From Lampris incognitus (taxonomy: Eukaryota; Chordata; Actinopteri; Lampriformes; Lampridae): a DNA stretch of 64,000 nt. The stretch is taken from assembly GCF_029633865.1 (NCBI RefSeq), contig NC_079224.1, positions 22,138,404-22,202,403 on the forward strand. The letters are read 5' to 3'. Made by a program: the position numbers and the translations under genes. This document shows, piece by piece, positions 23,234 to 56,555 of this stretch. The notes beneath the pieces are model-generated. The model searched no databases. It was not told where the DNA came from and saw only the letters and a list, made by a program, of their open reading frames with translations. Numbering within the stretch: the first letter of the stretch is position 1; each line of letters opens with the position of its first letter.

Positions 23234-25460
23234 CTTGTTGATGTTGCAAACCGCCGTTTAATTGATGCTGTGTCTTTCGCCACTGTTCCGTGCGAGACAG
23301 GGGGAGCCGGGCCGTTAACACACGCTAACTTTTTAGCATTAGGGGATGTTTTTCAGCGTTTGCTGGCGGATTTTCCATCGGTGACTACACCTGCCTTTTC
23401 CACCGCGGTTACTAAACACGAGGTAGAACATTTCATTCCCACTCTGGGACCACCAGTTTTTGCGCGCGCGCGGCGCCTCGACGCGGTAAAATTGGCTATA
23501 GCTAAGGAGGAGTTCGCCATCATGGAGCGTCTGGGTATAGTGAGCCGTTCCAACAGCCCGTGGGCCTCGCCGCTTCACATGGTGCCCAAGGCGGATGGGT
23601 CGTGGCGGCCTTGCGGCGATTTTCGCCGCCTGAACAACGTCACCACCAATGACCGCTATCCCATCCCACACATACAGGACTTTTCCATACGCCTGGCAGG
23701 TACCACTATTTTCTCTAAGGTGGACCTGGTGCGCGGCTATCATCAGGTTCCCGTGCGCGCAGAGGACGTGCCCAAGACCGCAGTGATCACCCCGTTTGGG
23801 CTTTTTGAGTTCATGCGCATGCTTTTTGGCTTGAAGGGGGCAGCGCAAACCTTTCAGAGGCTGATGGACTCGGTGTTGCGTGACCTTGCTTTCGTGTTCG
23901 TTTATCTCGACGACATATTAGTGGCCAGTCCGTCAGCTGAAGAGCACCTGGCGCACCTGAAACAGGTTTTCCGTCGTCTGGACGAACACGGCCTGATAGT
24001 CAACCCGGCCAAGTGTCAGTTTGGACTGCCGGTGTTTGACTTCTTGGGTCACCGCATTTCGCCGCAAGGCGCGGTCCCGTTGCCTTCCAAGGTGCAAGCG
24101 GTGGCGGACTTTCCCCGCCCAGTCTCTGTTAAGGCATTGCAGGAATTCTTGGGCATGGTGCATTTCTATAACCGTTTCCTCCCTCGCGCTGCCCACCTCC
24201 TTCAGCCACTTTACGAAGCCCTGCGGCTTAAGAAGGCTAACGACCCTGTCGACTGGACTCCCGAACAGGTCCAGGCCTTTGGCGGAGCTAAGTGCGCCCT
24301 GGCTAACGCTGCCCTCCTCGCCCATCCCACACCCACGGCGTCCATAGCTTTAACAACCGATGCGTCTGACATAGCCGTGGGGGCTGTGATTGAACAGCGT
24401 GTGGCGAATGCGTGGCAGCCACTCGCATTTTTTAGCCGCAAACTGCGGGATAGCGAGCGCAAGTACAGCGTTTTTGACCGGGAGTTGCTGGCACTGCACC
24501 TTGCAACCCGGCATTTCCGCTTCCTGCTGGAGGGTCGCCCATTCACGGCTTATGTGGATCATAAGCCGCTGACTTTTGCCATGTCCAAGGTGACTGAGCC
24601 GTGGTCTGCTCGTCAACAGCGCCACCTAGCGGCGATCTCCGAGTTCACAACGGACATTCAGCATGTGGCCGGGAAGTCCAACCCTGTTGCTGATTGTCTG
24701 TCGCGTGTGCTTGTGTGTCCTGTGCACCTCGGTGTGGATTTCTCTGCTATGGCTGCCGACCAGCCCAGCGACCCGGACGTCCTTGCCTTTAGGTCAACGC
24801 GTACAGGTCTCAAGCTAGAGGACGCTGTGATGCAGGAAGGCAGTCCTACCCTCCTCTGCGATGTTTCCACCGGCCGTCCCCGCCCCGTTGTTCCAGTGGC
24901 CTGGCGCCTTCGAGTTTTCGATTCGATTCACTCCCTCTCGCACCCTGGAGTTCGGGCGTCGGTGAAGTTGGTCGGTTCCAAGTTCGTCTGGCCTGGCCTC
25001 CGCAAGGACGTCAAGGGGTGGGCAGCTGCATGTGTAGCGTGCCAGCGCGCTAAGGTCCACCAGCACACTAAATCGCCCCTCGAACCGTTTCCGATCCCGG
25101 CCAGACGTTTCGACCACGTGCATGTGGACCTGGTGGGCCCTCTACCTTCTTCACAGGGTTTTACGCACCTGCTCACAATGGTAGATCGGACCACCAGGTG
25201 GCCAGAGGCTGTCCCTCTATCCTCCACAACATCCTCGGATGTTGCACGCGCTTTTCTTTCCTCCTGGGTCGCCCGTTTCGGCACTCCGTCAGATATCACC
25301 TCAGACAGGGGCCCCCAGTTCGTGTCAGAGCTCTGGTCGGCACTTTCGCGATCCTTGGGTGTGCAGGTACACTGCACTACCGCGTCTCACCCTCAGGCTA
25401 ACGGGTTGTGTGAACGTTTTCACCGGTCGCTCAAGGCAGCGCTGCGCTCTCGGATGGTAA
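23234..25460 (+). pseudogene. Gypsy pol: RT, RNase H and integrase core
   Basis: Long open frame with RT ([10 protein letters not shown] near 23560, YLDD at 23903-23914), RNase H (TTDASD near 24355, DHKPLTF near 24560), an integrase zinc domain (HPGV...CVACQRAK, 24940-25055) and a DDE core (VDLVGPL near 25125, TSDRGPQF near 25300). It has no internal stop until a frame slip at about 25440-25460. Without an upstream start and with the integrase frameshift it is classed as a pseudogene. Confidence 0.93.
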
Positions 25461-25461
25461 G

Positions 25462-26058
25462 TGGGTGGATCGTTTACCTTGGGTTATGCTCGGGTTGCGT
25501 TCGGCTCCTAAGGAGGACCTCGACGCGTCACCCGCTGAGCTGGTGCTCGGTCAGCCGCTCCGCGTCCCTGGGGAATTTTTGCCTGGGAGTTCCGCTCCTC
25601 GACCCCGTCCGGCCGTTTATCCTTTTTTGTCCGACAGCACTCGGGTTCCAGGCCCCGTTCACCACTGTTTTCCGCGGTCGTTCGTGCCTGCGGAGCTCAT
25701 GTCGGCTCGTTTTGTTTTTGTGCGGCATGATGCTCACCGCTCGCCCCTCCAACCCCCATACGATGGCCCATTTCGGGTTCTTGAGACGGGTCCTAAGGGT
25801 TTTGTGCTAGATATGGGTGGGCGTAGGGAGCGTGTCACGCTTGATAGGCTTAAACCGGCGCACAGGGTGGCAGGCGAAGTTGTGTTTCCGGCCCAGGTTC
25901 CCCGTCGGGGTCGTCCTTCTTCCAGGACCCCGGCAGTGTCTTCACGGGTTCATCGTTCTGCTTCTCAGCCGGCTTTGGACTGTGTTTCACCTACTGTTTC
26001 GGCTGAGGGACGGCGCAGCCGTTATGGCAGGCTGCTTAAGCCTCCAGTGAGACACTAA
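25462..26058 (+). pseudogene. Gypsy integrase C-terminal part in shifted frame
   Basis: Continues the integrase in a different frame: [20 protein letters not shown], then the GPY/F-type block YDGPFRVLE and LDRLKPAH, ending at a stop at 26056. The shift relative to 23234-25460 is one indel-type event. Confidence 0.85.
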
Positions 26059-26114
26059 TTTTCTTTCCAGGAGTCCCTTCTGGGTGTTCGGGGGGGGGGG
26101 GGGGGGCGGGGCTG

Positions 26115-26289
26115 TGTGGCGGACACTAGGGGCTATGCCTCTCACCCAGCAGGACTGTGAGCTGGGGGCGTGGTTTACGTTCCCGGGCTCGCCGGTGCAG
26201 GGTTGTTCCTAGTGCAGTTGGTTTTTGGAGTTGAGGAATAAACATCAAACTCGCCTTGGTCTCCTGTGTTTTTCCTCATTCCTGCCACA
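26115..26289 (+). repeat. Gypsy 3' LTR
   Basis: 175 bp, same ends as the 5' LTR, preceded by a polypurine run. Confidence 0.95.
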
Positions 26290-26379
26290 GTACAGTATTT
26301 TCAACTGAGTCACAAGATTAAACAATGCCATCTAGTGGCCTTAGTTGAAATGCAGCGTATCCGTCCGCCTTATTTACAT

Positions 26380-26515
26380 TGTACTGTCCGAATTCGGGGG
26401 CAGCCCGGGAAACGCCGCATTCAGGAACCCGGATCTCCCGCATCACGGGCGACAACGTTAACCAGTCGACTAAAGGGTCCGACCCGTTAACCAAGGGCTA
26501 AGCGAGTCTACTTAT
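26380..26515 (-). mobile_element. Possible tRNA-like SINE fragment inside the TIR element
   Basis: The minus strand carries an A-box-like TAGTCGACTGG followed by GGGTTCC, spaced like a tRNA promoter. Boundaries are not visible. Confidence 0.3.
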
Positions 26516-27246
26516 TCGTGGTCGTTACAGTATAAATGGTTTTGGAATATAAATCGTAGGACCAGCCAGACTACACAGCGATTTACAGTCCAGGAAATAC
26601 GGTAATTAATTTTTGGAGATTTATTTGTGTTTCTGATAAAACGTGTATCCTTTGGACAGTAGAGACACAATATCAACAGAGAGAGTTGATACCGAGAGAG
26701 AGAGAGACGAGGGGATTTATGAGACAGTCATATCATATTTGACATATTTGAGGAAGATCCAGTGTTTCAGTCACCCACTTTTGTTTTAAAGAACGTGGCA
26801 CCTGGTTATGCAGGATCCTAATATGTGAAATAATATACTTCTAAGAAGTGAAGAATGCATCAAGACTAAGAGGTCTCTCAAACACTGAACCGACCAGAGG
26901 CTAAGCATAGTTCTGTATCTGCAGTGAAGCCTGCAGTATCCATTTTCCATGGATTTTTATTATGTGAAGCTAACAAAGGTGATAGCAAATGCAGGCAGGG
27001 ACAATGTCACAGAGGCCACCCACTGTCCGTGTCAATACCTTGCACTATTCAAACTGCAAGGTGTCATTGCCGGAGGTGGGTAGCCAATAACTGAACTCAT
27101 ACACATTTTCCCAGTTTATTGCAGAAAAAACATCAAAGCACGGATGTGGACACAGTGGGCCGAATGGGAGCTGACCCCTTTTTAAAGACCAGAGCTGTTG
27201 TCCCTCTCTCGATAAAAGGAAGGTATCGTCTTTACAAAGGGCCTTC

Positions 27247-27247
<1 letters not shown>

Positions 27248-27308
<61 letters not shown>
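27248..27308. repeat. (CA)n microsatellite
   Basis: About 30 CA units. Confidence 0.98.
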
Positions 27309-27311
<3 letters not shown>

Positions 27312-28632
27312 CCCATTTTGCAAGCCAGCTATTAATACCAATGAAGAAGACATTTAGAAAAGGTCGTTGCAGCTCTGCCAGGGAGGGGTGGTGGTGGTGG
27401 TGGAAGAACAGAGTTTATTATTACGACAGTAACATGTTTCAGATGTTCTCATCGGTAGCTACTTCTTGACAACCCACATGCAAGCAATCTATAATTCACA
27501 ACCACTGTGCAAATACATTAGATAAATAAATAAAGATGTAAAAAATGAAGCGAATATTAGGGTGCACAGATATCAGAGAGGGCTTTGATTTCACAAGGAA
27601 CCACATCAAACTCGGCGGACTTCCATTTTCTGAAACACTTTATATGAACAGGCAATACCTTGAAAATAAATGTCAGGGGAGATAAATAAAGATAGATGGG
27701 TCCAGCTAACAGAGATGTCGTGAGTGTGAGGCGGGGTAAGCAGAAGGAGGGGGGAATGAAAGGTAAAAAAAAACAAAAACAAAACTAGAGATAAAATGGC
27801 GTAAAAAGAAGGAAAACAGATGAGAGATGAACAGAGGGGGGCAGACGGGACGAACCGATTTATCGATTTGGTAAGTGCTCAAACACATGTCCCCGGTGCA
27901 GTCATTCAAAGAATTGGCCCTTACTCAACTTGGTCGAGCTGGTGGGGCAGCTGAGTGTAAGAATATGGAGGCTACTGAAGGTAGCTAGCGGTATCAGGAC
28001 AGTGTTAGCTACTGAAGCCCTCCCAACCTGCAACTGTCCTGCAAGCACGCTGCAGGAATTTCCTAATGTAATAGCAGCTTTACATTACAGTATACTTCCA
28101 AGACACGACATAACCAAGCATACTAACCAAAGCATGTCCTGTTGTGATATAAAACTGTGAGGACAACAGTATGAATCAAATTCATTCTTAACATTTTATG
28201 TGTTTTTCACAGTCATATTCAGCTGGTTATAACCAAACTATTCACATGGTGCAAAAAAACAAAAACAAAACAAAACCGAATCAGATTGTGAGAAAACGCA
28301 TGCTCATTTTTTCAACCCATTTATAACTGCAGATTAAGTCAAGTGTCATAGCAAGCACAGCAAGGTTTAAATTTTCACACCCCAAGCACAAGAAATGTGT
28401 GTAAGCACATTCATACAGATTTGGCAAGGGAGGATTTTTTTTCTTTTTAAATTTCACAGTCCTTCATTATGAAACAGTGATGACTGTCCATGCGGGGTGT
28501 GTATCACTAATCCATAAAAACAGACACAACCACAGTGTAACAAGCCCAGCAAGTGGGAATGGCACCAAATCAGCAAAAAACTACACTCTCAACACAGAAA
28601 ATCCAACCTGTCTAATGTACACACACAGTCAA

Positions 28633-28633
<1 letters not shown>

Positions 28634-28702
<69 letters not shown>
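28634..28702. repeat. (CA)n microsatellite in likely NOS1AP 3' UTR
   Basis: About 34 CA units, 107 bp beyond the NOS1AP stop. If transcribed it is a UG-repeat in the 3' UTR. Confidence 0.97.
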
Positions 28703-28704
<2 letters not shown>

Positions 28705-28808
28705 CATGTCATAGCAACTTCAATGGAAATGGACTGCAGGGACATTCAGAGGAGGGAGGGGGAGAGCAGTCCTTGCTTTGTTTAAAGGGTGGCGGCTGGA
28801 AGGGACCA

Positions 28809-50195
<21,387 letters not shown>

Positions 50196-50660
50196 CGCTC
50201 GCTAATGATAAGACGAGCTGTCCAACTCTGTATTATTTTTTTTTATTATGTCAACGCCAGTAGACAAACCGCACGAATGGGCATGTTGTACAGCACTCCC
50301 AGCCTGCTCCTATTGGAGGATCTTCTCCACCCAGAGGTCATTTGGGATGAGCCGTCGGTCGAAACGCGCTGATTTGATTGACAGGTCGAAGGTCTGCGTT
50401 AGAGCCGAGGGACACTGCGGCGTGTGGCCGCTCCGCTGCATCTGGCAGGCGGACAGAACAGCGGGCATCGCCGCTGTCGGGGTTCCGATGACGCACGCAT
50501 ATCAAGATCAGATCGTGTGCTGTTGGTCTCCAGTCGTGAGAGGAAAACCCACTGCCGCGGCGGTGTCGCCTCAGCGTCGACTCTCAGCGCACCAGTGGGT
50601 CTCCGTTTAACGGGTCTGGTGGACTGTTAGTCGGTGCAAAAGTCGCGGATACACACATTT
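50196..50660 (-). promoter_or_regulatory. Probable NOS1AP 5' UTR / promoter CpG-rich region
   Basis: Directly upstream of the NOS1AP ATG. CpG-dense between about 50380 and 50620, unlike the AT-rich flanks, which fits a CpG-island promoter. No TATA box was identified and the transcription start is unknown. Confidence 0.5.
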
Positions 50661-51059
50661 TATGTCAATAAAACCAGCGGCGTTGAGCGAGAGGAGGACA
50701 CGTTCTCCTTTGATGACTTACTATCGGCGGGCCACGCTAAAGTAAGCTGGGACGTGATAGAGGTTGCGTGACATCTAGTGGCATCAACATGGAATGATAC
50801 AAAAAAAAACCCCAAATTGTCTTTAATTGCTAACATGACGAGCATGGACGGATTGCGAGACAATGAGCCCATAGACACGATCACATAAAAGTCAAAAGCC
50901 CCCCCCCTCCATACCACCTCTCCTCTGGTATACTTAATTAAAGCCAACAACACATTAATAAATACATCTCCCAACCACACATATGAGATCAGTTAAAGCT
51001 TCCTTTGATATTAAGAAATACATAGCCTAAAAAAAGAGTGTCAGCAAGCTGTTGTTGCA

Positions 51060-51155
51060 TGTGTCACACATCGCACAGAATGCAATGTAAGTTGTAAAGC
51101 CTTCCGGGAAAAAATTGCGATTTAAGGCTGTACAAATAAATTTGACTTGTCTTGA
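51060..51155 (+). repeat. SINE-like tail fragment
   Basis: GCAATGTAAGTTGTAAAGCC then GGCTGTACAAATAAATTTG with a GACTTGTCTTGA end; diverged copy of the tail family. Confidence 0.5.
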
Positions 51156-51589
51156 TTTGTTTCGACACCAGTGACTGAGTCCTTCAACTCTGTGGCGATG
51201 ATTGAAAAGTTAATAACAGCGACTTCAGAAGAAGGCTCAGAAAGAAGCCCCACCTTGGGCCCCTGGGGCTTGTGTCCCGTAACCTTGTGTTGGTCATCCT
51301 CCCACGCTGACAAGCTTCAGAAACTATTACAACACTATAGCTGCAACGAAGACCTGGGATATTTGCTGATGCACCAACAATAATGCTCAAAGGCATTGTC
51401 TGTGTTGTATACATGTCCTCTGTTACATGAAGGGGTGACAACTGCTCAGCTTCTCTCCGAAATGCTAACACAAGTGTCTATTTGCAGAAATGGCTCTGCA
51501 TTGAATTTACCTCCCTGTGTTGATGACATATATGTGCTCTGTATCCATTATGAGGGGTGAAATGACATTGACGTCTAGTTGAAACAAAC

Positions 51590-51938
51590 TAATGAATGAA
51601 AGCCACTTTATTCGACATTGTATTCTTACAATGAGTTTGTTCTCTGCATTTAACCCATCCTATTGTATAGGAGCAGTGGGCAGCTGCAGTGCCCAGGGAC
51701 CAACTCCAGTTCTTCTTTCCATTGCCTTGGTCAGGGGCACAGACAGGAGTATTAACCCTAACATGCATGTCTTTTTGATAGTGGGAGGAAACTGGAGCAC
51801 CCGGAGGAAACCCTCGCAGACATGGGGAGAACATGCAAACTCCACATAGAAAGAACCTGGGACGGCCTGGGGTTCGAACCCAGGACCTTCTTGCTGTGAG
51901 GCAACAGTGCTAACCACTGAACTACTGTGCCGCTAAAA
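51590..51938 (-). mobile_element. tRNA-derived SINE (family B), copy 2
   Basis: Minus-strand head GCGGCACAGTAGTTCAGTGG, GTTAGCACTGTTGCCTC, then GGGTTCGAACCCC B-box. Body includes GAGTTTGCATGTTCTCCCC and the GGGGCACAGACAGG block shared with 6078-6352. Confidence 0.85.
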
Positions 51939-52394
51939 TGCAACATAAATCCTCTGGCAGCACTGGACTGTTTTAGAAGTACCTACTGAACTGGAATTAG
52001 TCATCATAAGACGTTTTTCTTATCCAGTAGATGCCGTTTTTCTGTAGGTGCTGTGGTCCCAGTTGAATCACAATTCGCTCAGTGTGCGGCAGGTGGCGAT
52101 AAAGGTCTTCATATTGACGTAGCTTGTGTGACGGTCTTCAATAATAACAAACGGGCTACCCAGTTACAGTTTCCACTATCCCTAATTTCCCTGATTTATC
52201 TACCTTTTACTGTTTAAGCTTCTTTGACTCTGCCCTGGGACTATTTCTGACTTCTGAAGGTTATGCTTTTAGAATTGTGACCCTTTTTGGTGGAGGGGCG
52301 GGGGTATCAAGGGGTGGGTGTGTATAAAAATGTTTTCAGTCTGGGCACAAACTGTAATCCCTGAGCACAGTTAAATAAGCAGCTGCTAGAGGAG

Positions 52395-52572
52395 GCCTCC
52401 TTCTCTAAATCCTCAGGCCATAGTTTTCTTTTCTTTTCTTTTTTTTAGGGAGTTGTTCCTTATCTGATGCGAGGGTCTAAGGACAGGATGTTGTGCTACT
52501 GTGAAGCCCCTTAAGGCAAATTTGTAATTTGTGATATTGGGCTATACAGATAAAATTGACTTGACTTGACAT
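52395..52572 (+). mobile_element. SINE-like element with GACTTGACTTGAC tail
   Basis: TAGGGAGTTGTTCCTTATC, GGTCTAAGGACAGGATGTTG and GGCAAATTTGTAATTTGTGA match the 45540-45780 copy; ends AAATTGACTTGACTTGACA. Confidence 0.7.
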
Positions 52573-53440
52573 CTGCTTCCGGTGTGGGAAGATTGCGAAA
52601 TTTACATTTGCAGTGGCCTCGCCCAGTACCGGTGTGGGAAGATGGCGGCGTGAATTCACGTTTGCGGCAGCCTCACCCAGTACCGTCCATGCATTGTCTT
52701 TGTCCAAGTCTGTGTCTACGTTTGTCTTCGTTTGATGGCTGGGAGAGCTGGTGCTGGATCGGCTGGGAGAGCTTGGTCTGCTGCATCCTGTGAGCCCAGG
52801 GACCACGGCCCTGCCTGGAGCTGTGCCCGAAGAGGTAACACCGAGTGGTCTGACAGGACGTGGAAGGGGGGCAGGCTAAGCTAACTGCTAGCCCATGCAG
52901 ACCAGCAGTTACGATAACACCGAGGGCGGTCTGCCGGTGGCCTTGCCTAGCCTTGACTGTGTTTTTAGTGTCGTCGTGTGGAGTGCGAGGAGGTGTGTCG
53001 AAGGTGTCTGGCTGGGAGAGCTAGCGTTGGATCGGCTGAGGGAGCTTGGTCTGCTGAATCGTGTGGGCCAAGGACCACGTCCCTGCCTGGAGCTGTGACC
53101 GAAGAGGAAACACTGAGGGGGGTCTGACAGGGCGCAGAAGCGGAAAGGCTAAGCTAACTGCTAGCCCATGCAGACCGGCAGTTCCGACAGTCATCCTGGC
53201 TGGCGTTCGTTCTCCTGGACAGTGATTTTTTTGATTCTGTTTTGTTTTTTAGTTTAGATTTATGGGCCTAGTGTATAGCTTGGATATGTGTTCTTGCAGT
53301 TTTTGGATACATGTTTTTGTCTTTGTGTTGTACTGCTGTAGACTGGGGGAAACGATGTTTTGTTTCATTTCATGTGCGCAAGTGCCTGAAATGAAATGAC
53401 AAATAAAGTGTTCCTGATTCTGATTCTGATTCTCATCCTG
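52573..53440 (+). mobile_element. Non-autonomous element (family C), copy 2, with internal duplications
   Basis: Starts with two near copies of CAGTACCGGTGTGGGAAGAT; one continues as AAGATGGCGGC (52639-52649), a YY1-type motif found at 5' ends of L1-like LINEs. A block of about 170 bp (GGCTGGGAGAGCT... to ...GCCCATGCAGACC) occurs twice, at about 52738-52910 and 53027-53180. The 3' end has AAATGAAATGACAAATAAAG and a (TTCTGA)n tail. No RT is encoded. Confidence 0.7.
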
Positions 53441-53444
53441 TGGC

Positions 53445-54235
53445 TTCGGCACGAATGCCCTCCTTCAACTTGCAGCTTCTTGTGTTGTGTAAGTTATTAG
53501 AACTACATGGCAATCATTGCAGACTGCAAAATTGGTCTTTGATAGCAAAGATCCAGTCAATGCAGCTTCTAAAGGTGGTGTTTTAAATCAGGGCTGAACA
53601 ATTCTACTTTAAACTTAGTGTTCAGATTTGGATTTCTGTCCTTTTTGTCATACTTAGGTGCTGCACTTTATCAAAAGCTTCAGATGAAACGTGAGTCGAG
53701 ACTCTGTTATTGTGTCTACGTGACCTTTACGGCAGTATGAGTGGCAAGGCATGCTTTGAAGAGGTGTGTTGACATCAGAAACAAGCCCCCCCTCCCACCT
53801 GTCAGGTAATTCTTTCAAATAGATTTTTAGTTGTTGGTAAGTGTGCAATTATGGTCAACTTTGGGTTCATTTTGTGATCTTTCTTCATCTCCCCACATAC
53901 CACTTGAAAGAGCTGCCACACTATGATGCTGGACTCTGCCGTCTTGTGAACATATCAGAAAAAAAACGTTGATTTGCACTCAAACACATGCTTACACATG
54001 CACGCACACAAACAGTCTGGGACAATATACTACTTTCCTGTCATTTACCACCAATATGTTTTTATTGCACATTTTTGAAGCATAAAAGTCAAAAAGCTGC
54101 CTTGATGTTTTATGCCTCTGTGATTATTAGTGCCTAGGTTAAAGTTCATTTTCCTAGCGTTTATCTTTCTACGTGCTTGACAGGCTTGCTTTTAATTCCT
54201 TTAGCTAGTTTGATAATCTTGTCATGGACTCAGCT
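53445..54235. other. No recognised feature
   Basis: AT-rich intergenic sequence between the family C element and the Penelope-like element. No gene is seen. Confidence 0.5.
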
Positions 54236-54953
54236 GGAACCTTACCTCCACACCCTCTTGTCTACTCATCAGTCATCTGCTGTCAATGATTCCCTCCAAA
54301 ACTCGTAACACACCAACCTACAGGCCCTCTGCACCGCACATATGCCCATCACCTCTCCGCCCCCTAGTTCGGCCCCCCCCCCCGGTTCAAGGATGGTCAT
54401 TCCCTCTTAACATAGATGGCCTCTTTGACTTCCCATTCAAACCAGTGTTCCTCCCTACTAAGGATGTGCACATCCTCATCCTTGAAAGAGTGGCCACTGG
54501 CCTGTAGATGGGTGTAGACTGCAGAGTCCTGGCCTGACATGTTAGCTCTCCTGTGTTGTGCCATCCTCTTGGCCTGTGTCTGTTTGATTTTCCTGATGTA
54601 CAAGTCACGGTAATCCTCCTGGCACTTAACAGTGTACACTACTGCTCTGTTTGTGCCGGGGGACCCGATCCTTGGGGTGGACCAATTTCTGGAGCAGTGT
54701 GTTTTGGGGTTTGAAAGCAACTGAGATGCAATGTTTGGAAAATGCGCATCTCAACTGTTCCAACACTCCCGCCACATACGGAATCACCACTGGTTTACGT
54801 TTAGGCAGCTGTTGTCCTTTCCCTCTCTTCGGTCTGCTGGTGCACAGTTTGGGCACCTTTCTGGCTTTGACAAATATCCAGTTAGGATAACCACACTTAA
54901 CTAGGGCCTGGGATTTCTCCTCTTCCCCCGTCGCTGTGTCGGTGAGGACGTTG

Positions 54954-55586
54954 TCAACTCGGTGGTGCAGCGTCCTGATGACTCCTAGTGTCAAACCTTA
55001 AGTACTGATCAGTTTGTGTTGGTTTACGGTAAACATCAACAATAAAATGTGCCTCCTCACCAATTGCAATTTCAATTGAAGAAGGAAATCTGTAATTTTT
55101 CACATCCTCCCTGGTGAACTTGATGTGGTTGTCCACAGAGTTAAAGTGGTCGGTGAAATGTGGTACATCCTGAGATTTAATTCTAACCCAGGTGTCATCC
55201 ATAAATCTGAACCAATGGCTAGGTGGTGTCCCTGAATCGTACATCAGAGCCCTCTTTTCCACTTCCTCCATATACAAGTTGGCCACTACAGATGAAACTG
55301 GGGAACCCATAGCACACTCATGCTTCTGGCTATAGTACTGCCCCCTGTATGTGAAGTATGTGGACTGAAGACACAGTTTCAGGAGCTGACACATTTGGTC
55401 AGTGTTAAGAGTGGTCCTATTACTGTGGGTGGGGTCGTTTTGTAATTTCATATGGACTAGCTCCACTGCTTCATCAACAGGAACACATGTGAAGAGAGAC
55501 TTAACATCATAAGAGACCATTGTTTCATCCCTGTCCATGTCCCCCACCTTATCCACAGAATCCAGCGTTCTGAATGTGATGTTCAT
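54954..55586 (-). pseudogene. PLE reverse transcriptase core
   Basis: 210-codon open segment with RT motifs A (SYDVKSLFTCVP), B (AMGSPVSSVVANLY) and C (FRFMDDTWVR). The frame continues upstream only in another phase because of the 52-bp net insertion at 55633-55684. Confidence 0.88.
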
Positions 55587-55632
55587 TACTGCTTACCAAC
55601 GGGTTAAGAATAGATTCAAGAAACTTAGAGAT

Positions 55633-55674
55633 TTGTAATTTGTGATATTAGGCTATACAAATAAAATTGACTTG
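55633..55674 (+). mobile_element. 42-bp retroposed tail fragment with 10-bp target duplication
   Basis: Insert reads from TTGTAATTTGTGATATTAGG to ATTGACTTG, the last bases of the tail family seen at 45540 and 52395. It is flanked by ACTTAGAGAT at 55623-55632 and 55675-55684. Net gain of 52 bp shifts the PLE frame. Confidence 0.85.
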
Positions 55675-56555
55675 ACTTAGAGATGTTATAGGTCACTAAG
55701 TCAGTCATACAAACAATAGGCCGTAATGGCACATCCCGTTTATGTATCTTAAATAAAGCATACAATCTAGGTGGTTTAGCTTCCCCTGGGTATAAACTAT
55801 GGTACAAAATTCTGTCAGTAGCATTGTCCTGTTCTAACAGCTTCAGACAATCTATCACCTTTTTCTTGTAACTACTGCCTGGATCTCGTTTCAGGGGCTC
55901 ATAAGTATTCATGTCACTATATGTCATAACTTTCTCATGATTGTCTGTCTGGTTTAATAAAACAGTGCATCTACCTTTGTCTGCCAGAAGGATGATGATG
56001 TTATTGCCGTTATTAAGAGTCGTGAGAGCTTTCCTCTCGTCTGCTGATGTTGGACGGCGGGACTATTTTCTGCCTGGTTTTGACTCATGCCTGTAAGTGA
56101 CCTTGCATTCTGCCTCTTGATTTTGTACCTCCATCTGGTTTGACTGACTTGGTTTTGAATTTGGAACGAACTGTGTTGTGAACTGCTTAATCCCTTCAGT
56201 AAAGTTATTGCTCTGTACTTCCTCCTGCCTCTACTCTGTGATTCTGCATTTGAGTCTTTCCTGACCCATGACAAATGTAGTCTTGACAGGTGGTCAGGGT
56301 GCTGTTTTCTGATTTCTAATAGTGGTCAGATTTTAAAAAAAAATCCCCGTATAATTTTATTCACATCATTGCAGACATGTGCCGGCCCCAGAAAAAGCTT
56401 AGTTGTACTTATTGTAAAAGCAGATGAGAAAAAAATAATCAAATAAAAACAAAGCGTTGAAAATAGAAAAAAATATTTGACATTTTATTTTAATTTTATC
56501 AAACTTAAAGCTGCTACAGGGAATTTTCCAGATTATTTATCAGTTTAAGAATGGC

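Larger units (their letters stand above)
21288..26289 (+). mobile_element. Ty3/Gypsy LTR retrotransposon, complete ends but coding-defective
   Basis: Two 175-bp LTRs (TGTGGCGG...CCACA) in direct orientation, flanked by the 4-bp target duplication GTAC at 21284-21287 and 26290-26293. A primer-binding-site-like TGGTGACCCCGA follows the 5' LTR, and a G-rich polypurine tract (26090-26112) precedes the 3' LTR. Domain order gag, protease, RT, RNase H, integrase is that of Ty3/Gypsy. Coding capacity is lost through a frame change between gag and protease, a nested 705-bp insertion, and a frameshift in integrase. Confidence 0.96.
20751..26605. mobile_element. Terminal-inverted-repeat DNA element (MITE-like) split by a Gypsy insertion
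   Basis: TTACCGTATTTCC at 20751-20763 is matched exactly by its reverse complement at 26593-26605 (13/13). TATAAATC/ACAAGTCGC-like blocks lie just inside both ends. Without the Gypsy and one target duplication the element would be about 850 bp. No transposase ORF is seen. Superfamily and target duplication are not clear. Confidence 0.65.
26610..28808. other. Region between the Gypsy locus and the NOS1AP stop; contains NOS1AP 3' UTR
   Basis: No gene is recognised. CA arrays lie at 27248-27308 and 28634-28702. AATAAA on the minus strand at 27414-27419 and 27115-27120 could end the NOS1AP transcript, but neither is proven. Confidence 0.5.
54240..56300 (-). mobile_element. Penelope-like retroelement (PLE), decayed
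   Basis: Minus strand. From 5': a basic leader with ADKGR-type remnants (about 55970-56270), RT N-terminal (YHSLYPGEAKPPRLYALFKI, 55625-55927), RT core (54954-55586: YDVKSLFTCVP, AMGSPVSSVVANLYMEE, and FMDD in place of the usual YADD-type box), and a C-terminal GIY-YIG-type endonuclease region (54397-54720: VVYTVKC, YIRKIKQT, RMAQHRRA). RT plus GIY-YIG is diagnostic of endonuclease-positive PLEs. Three or more frame breaks make it inactive. End coordinates are approximate. Confidence 0.9.
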
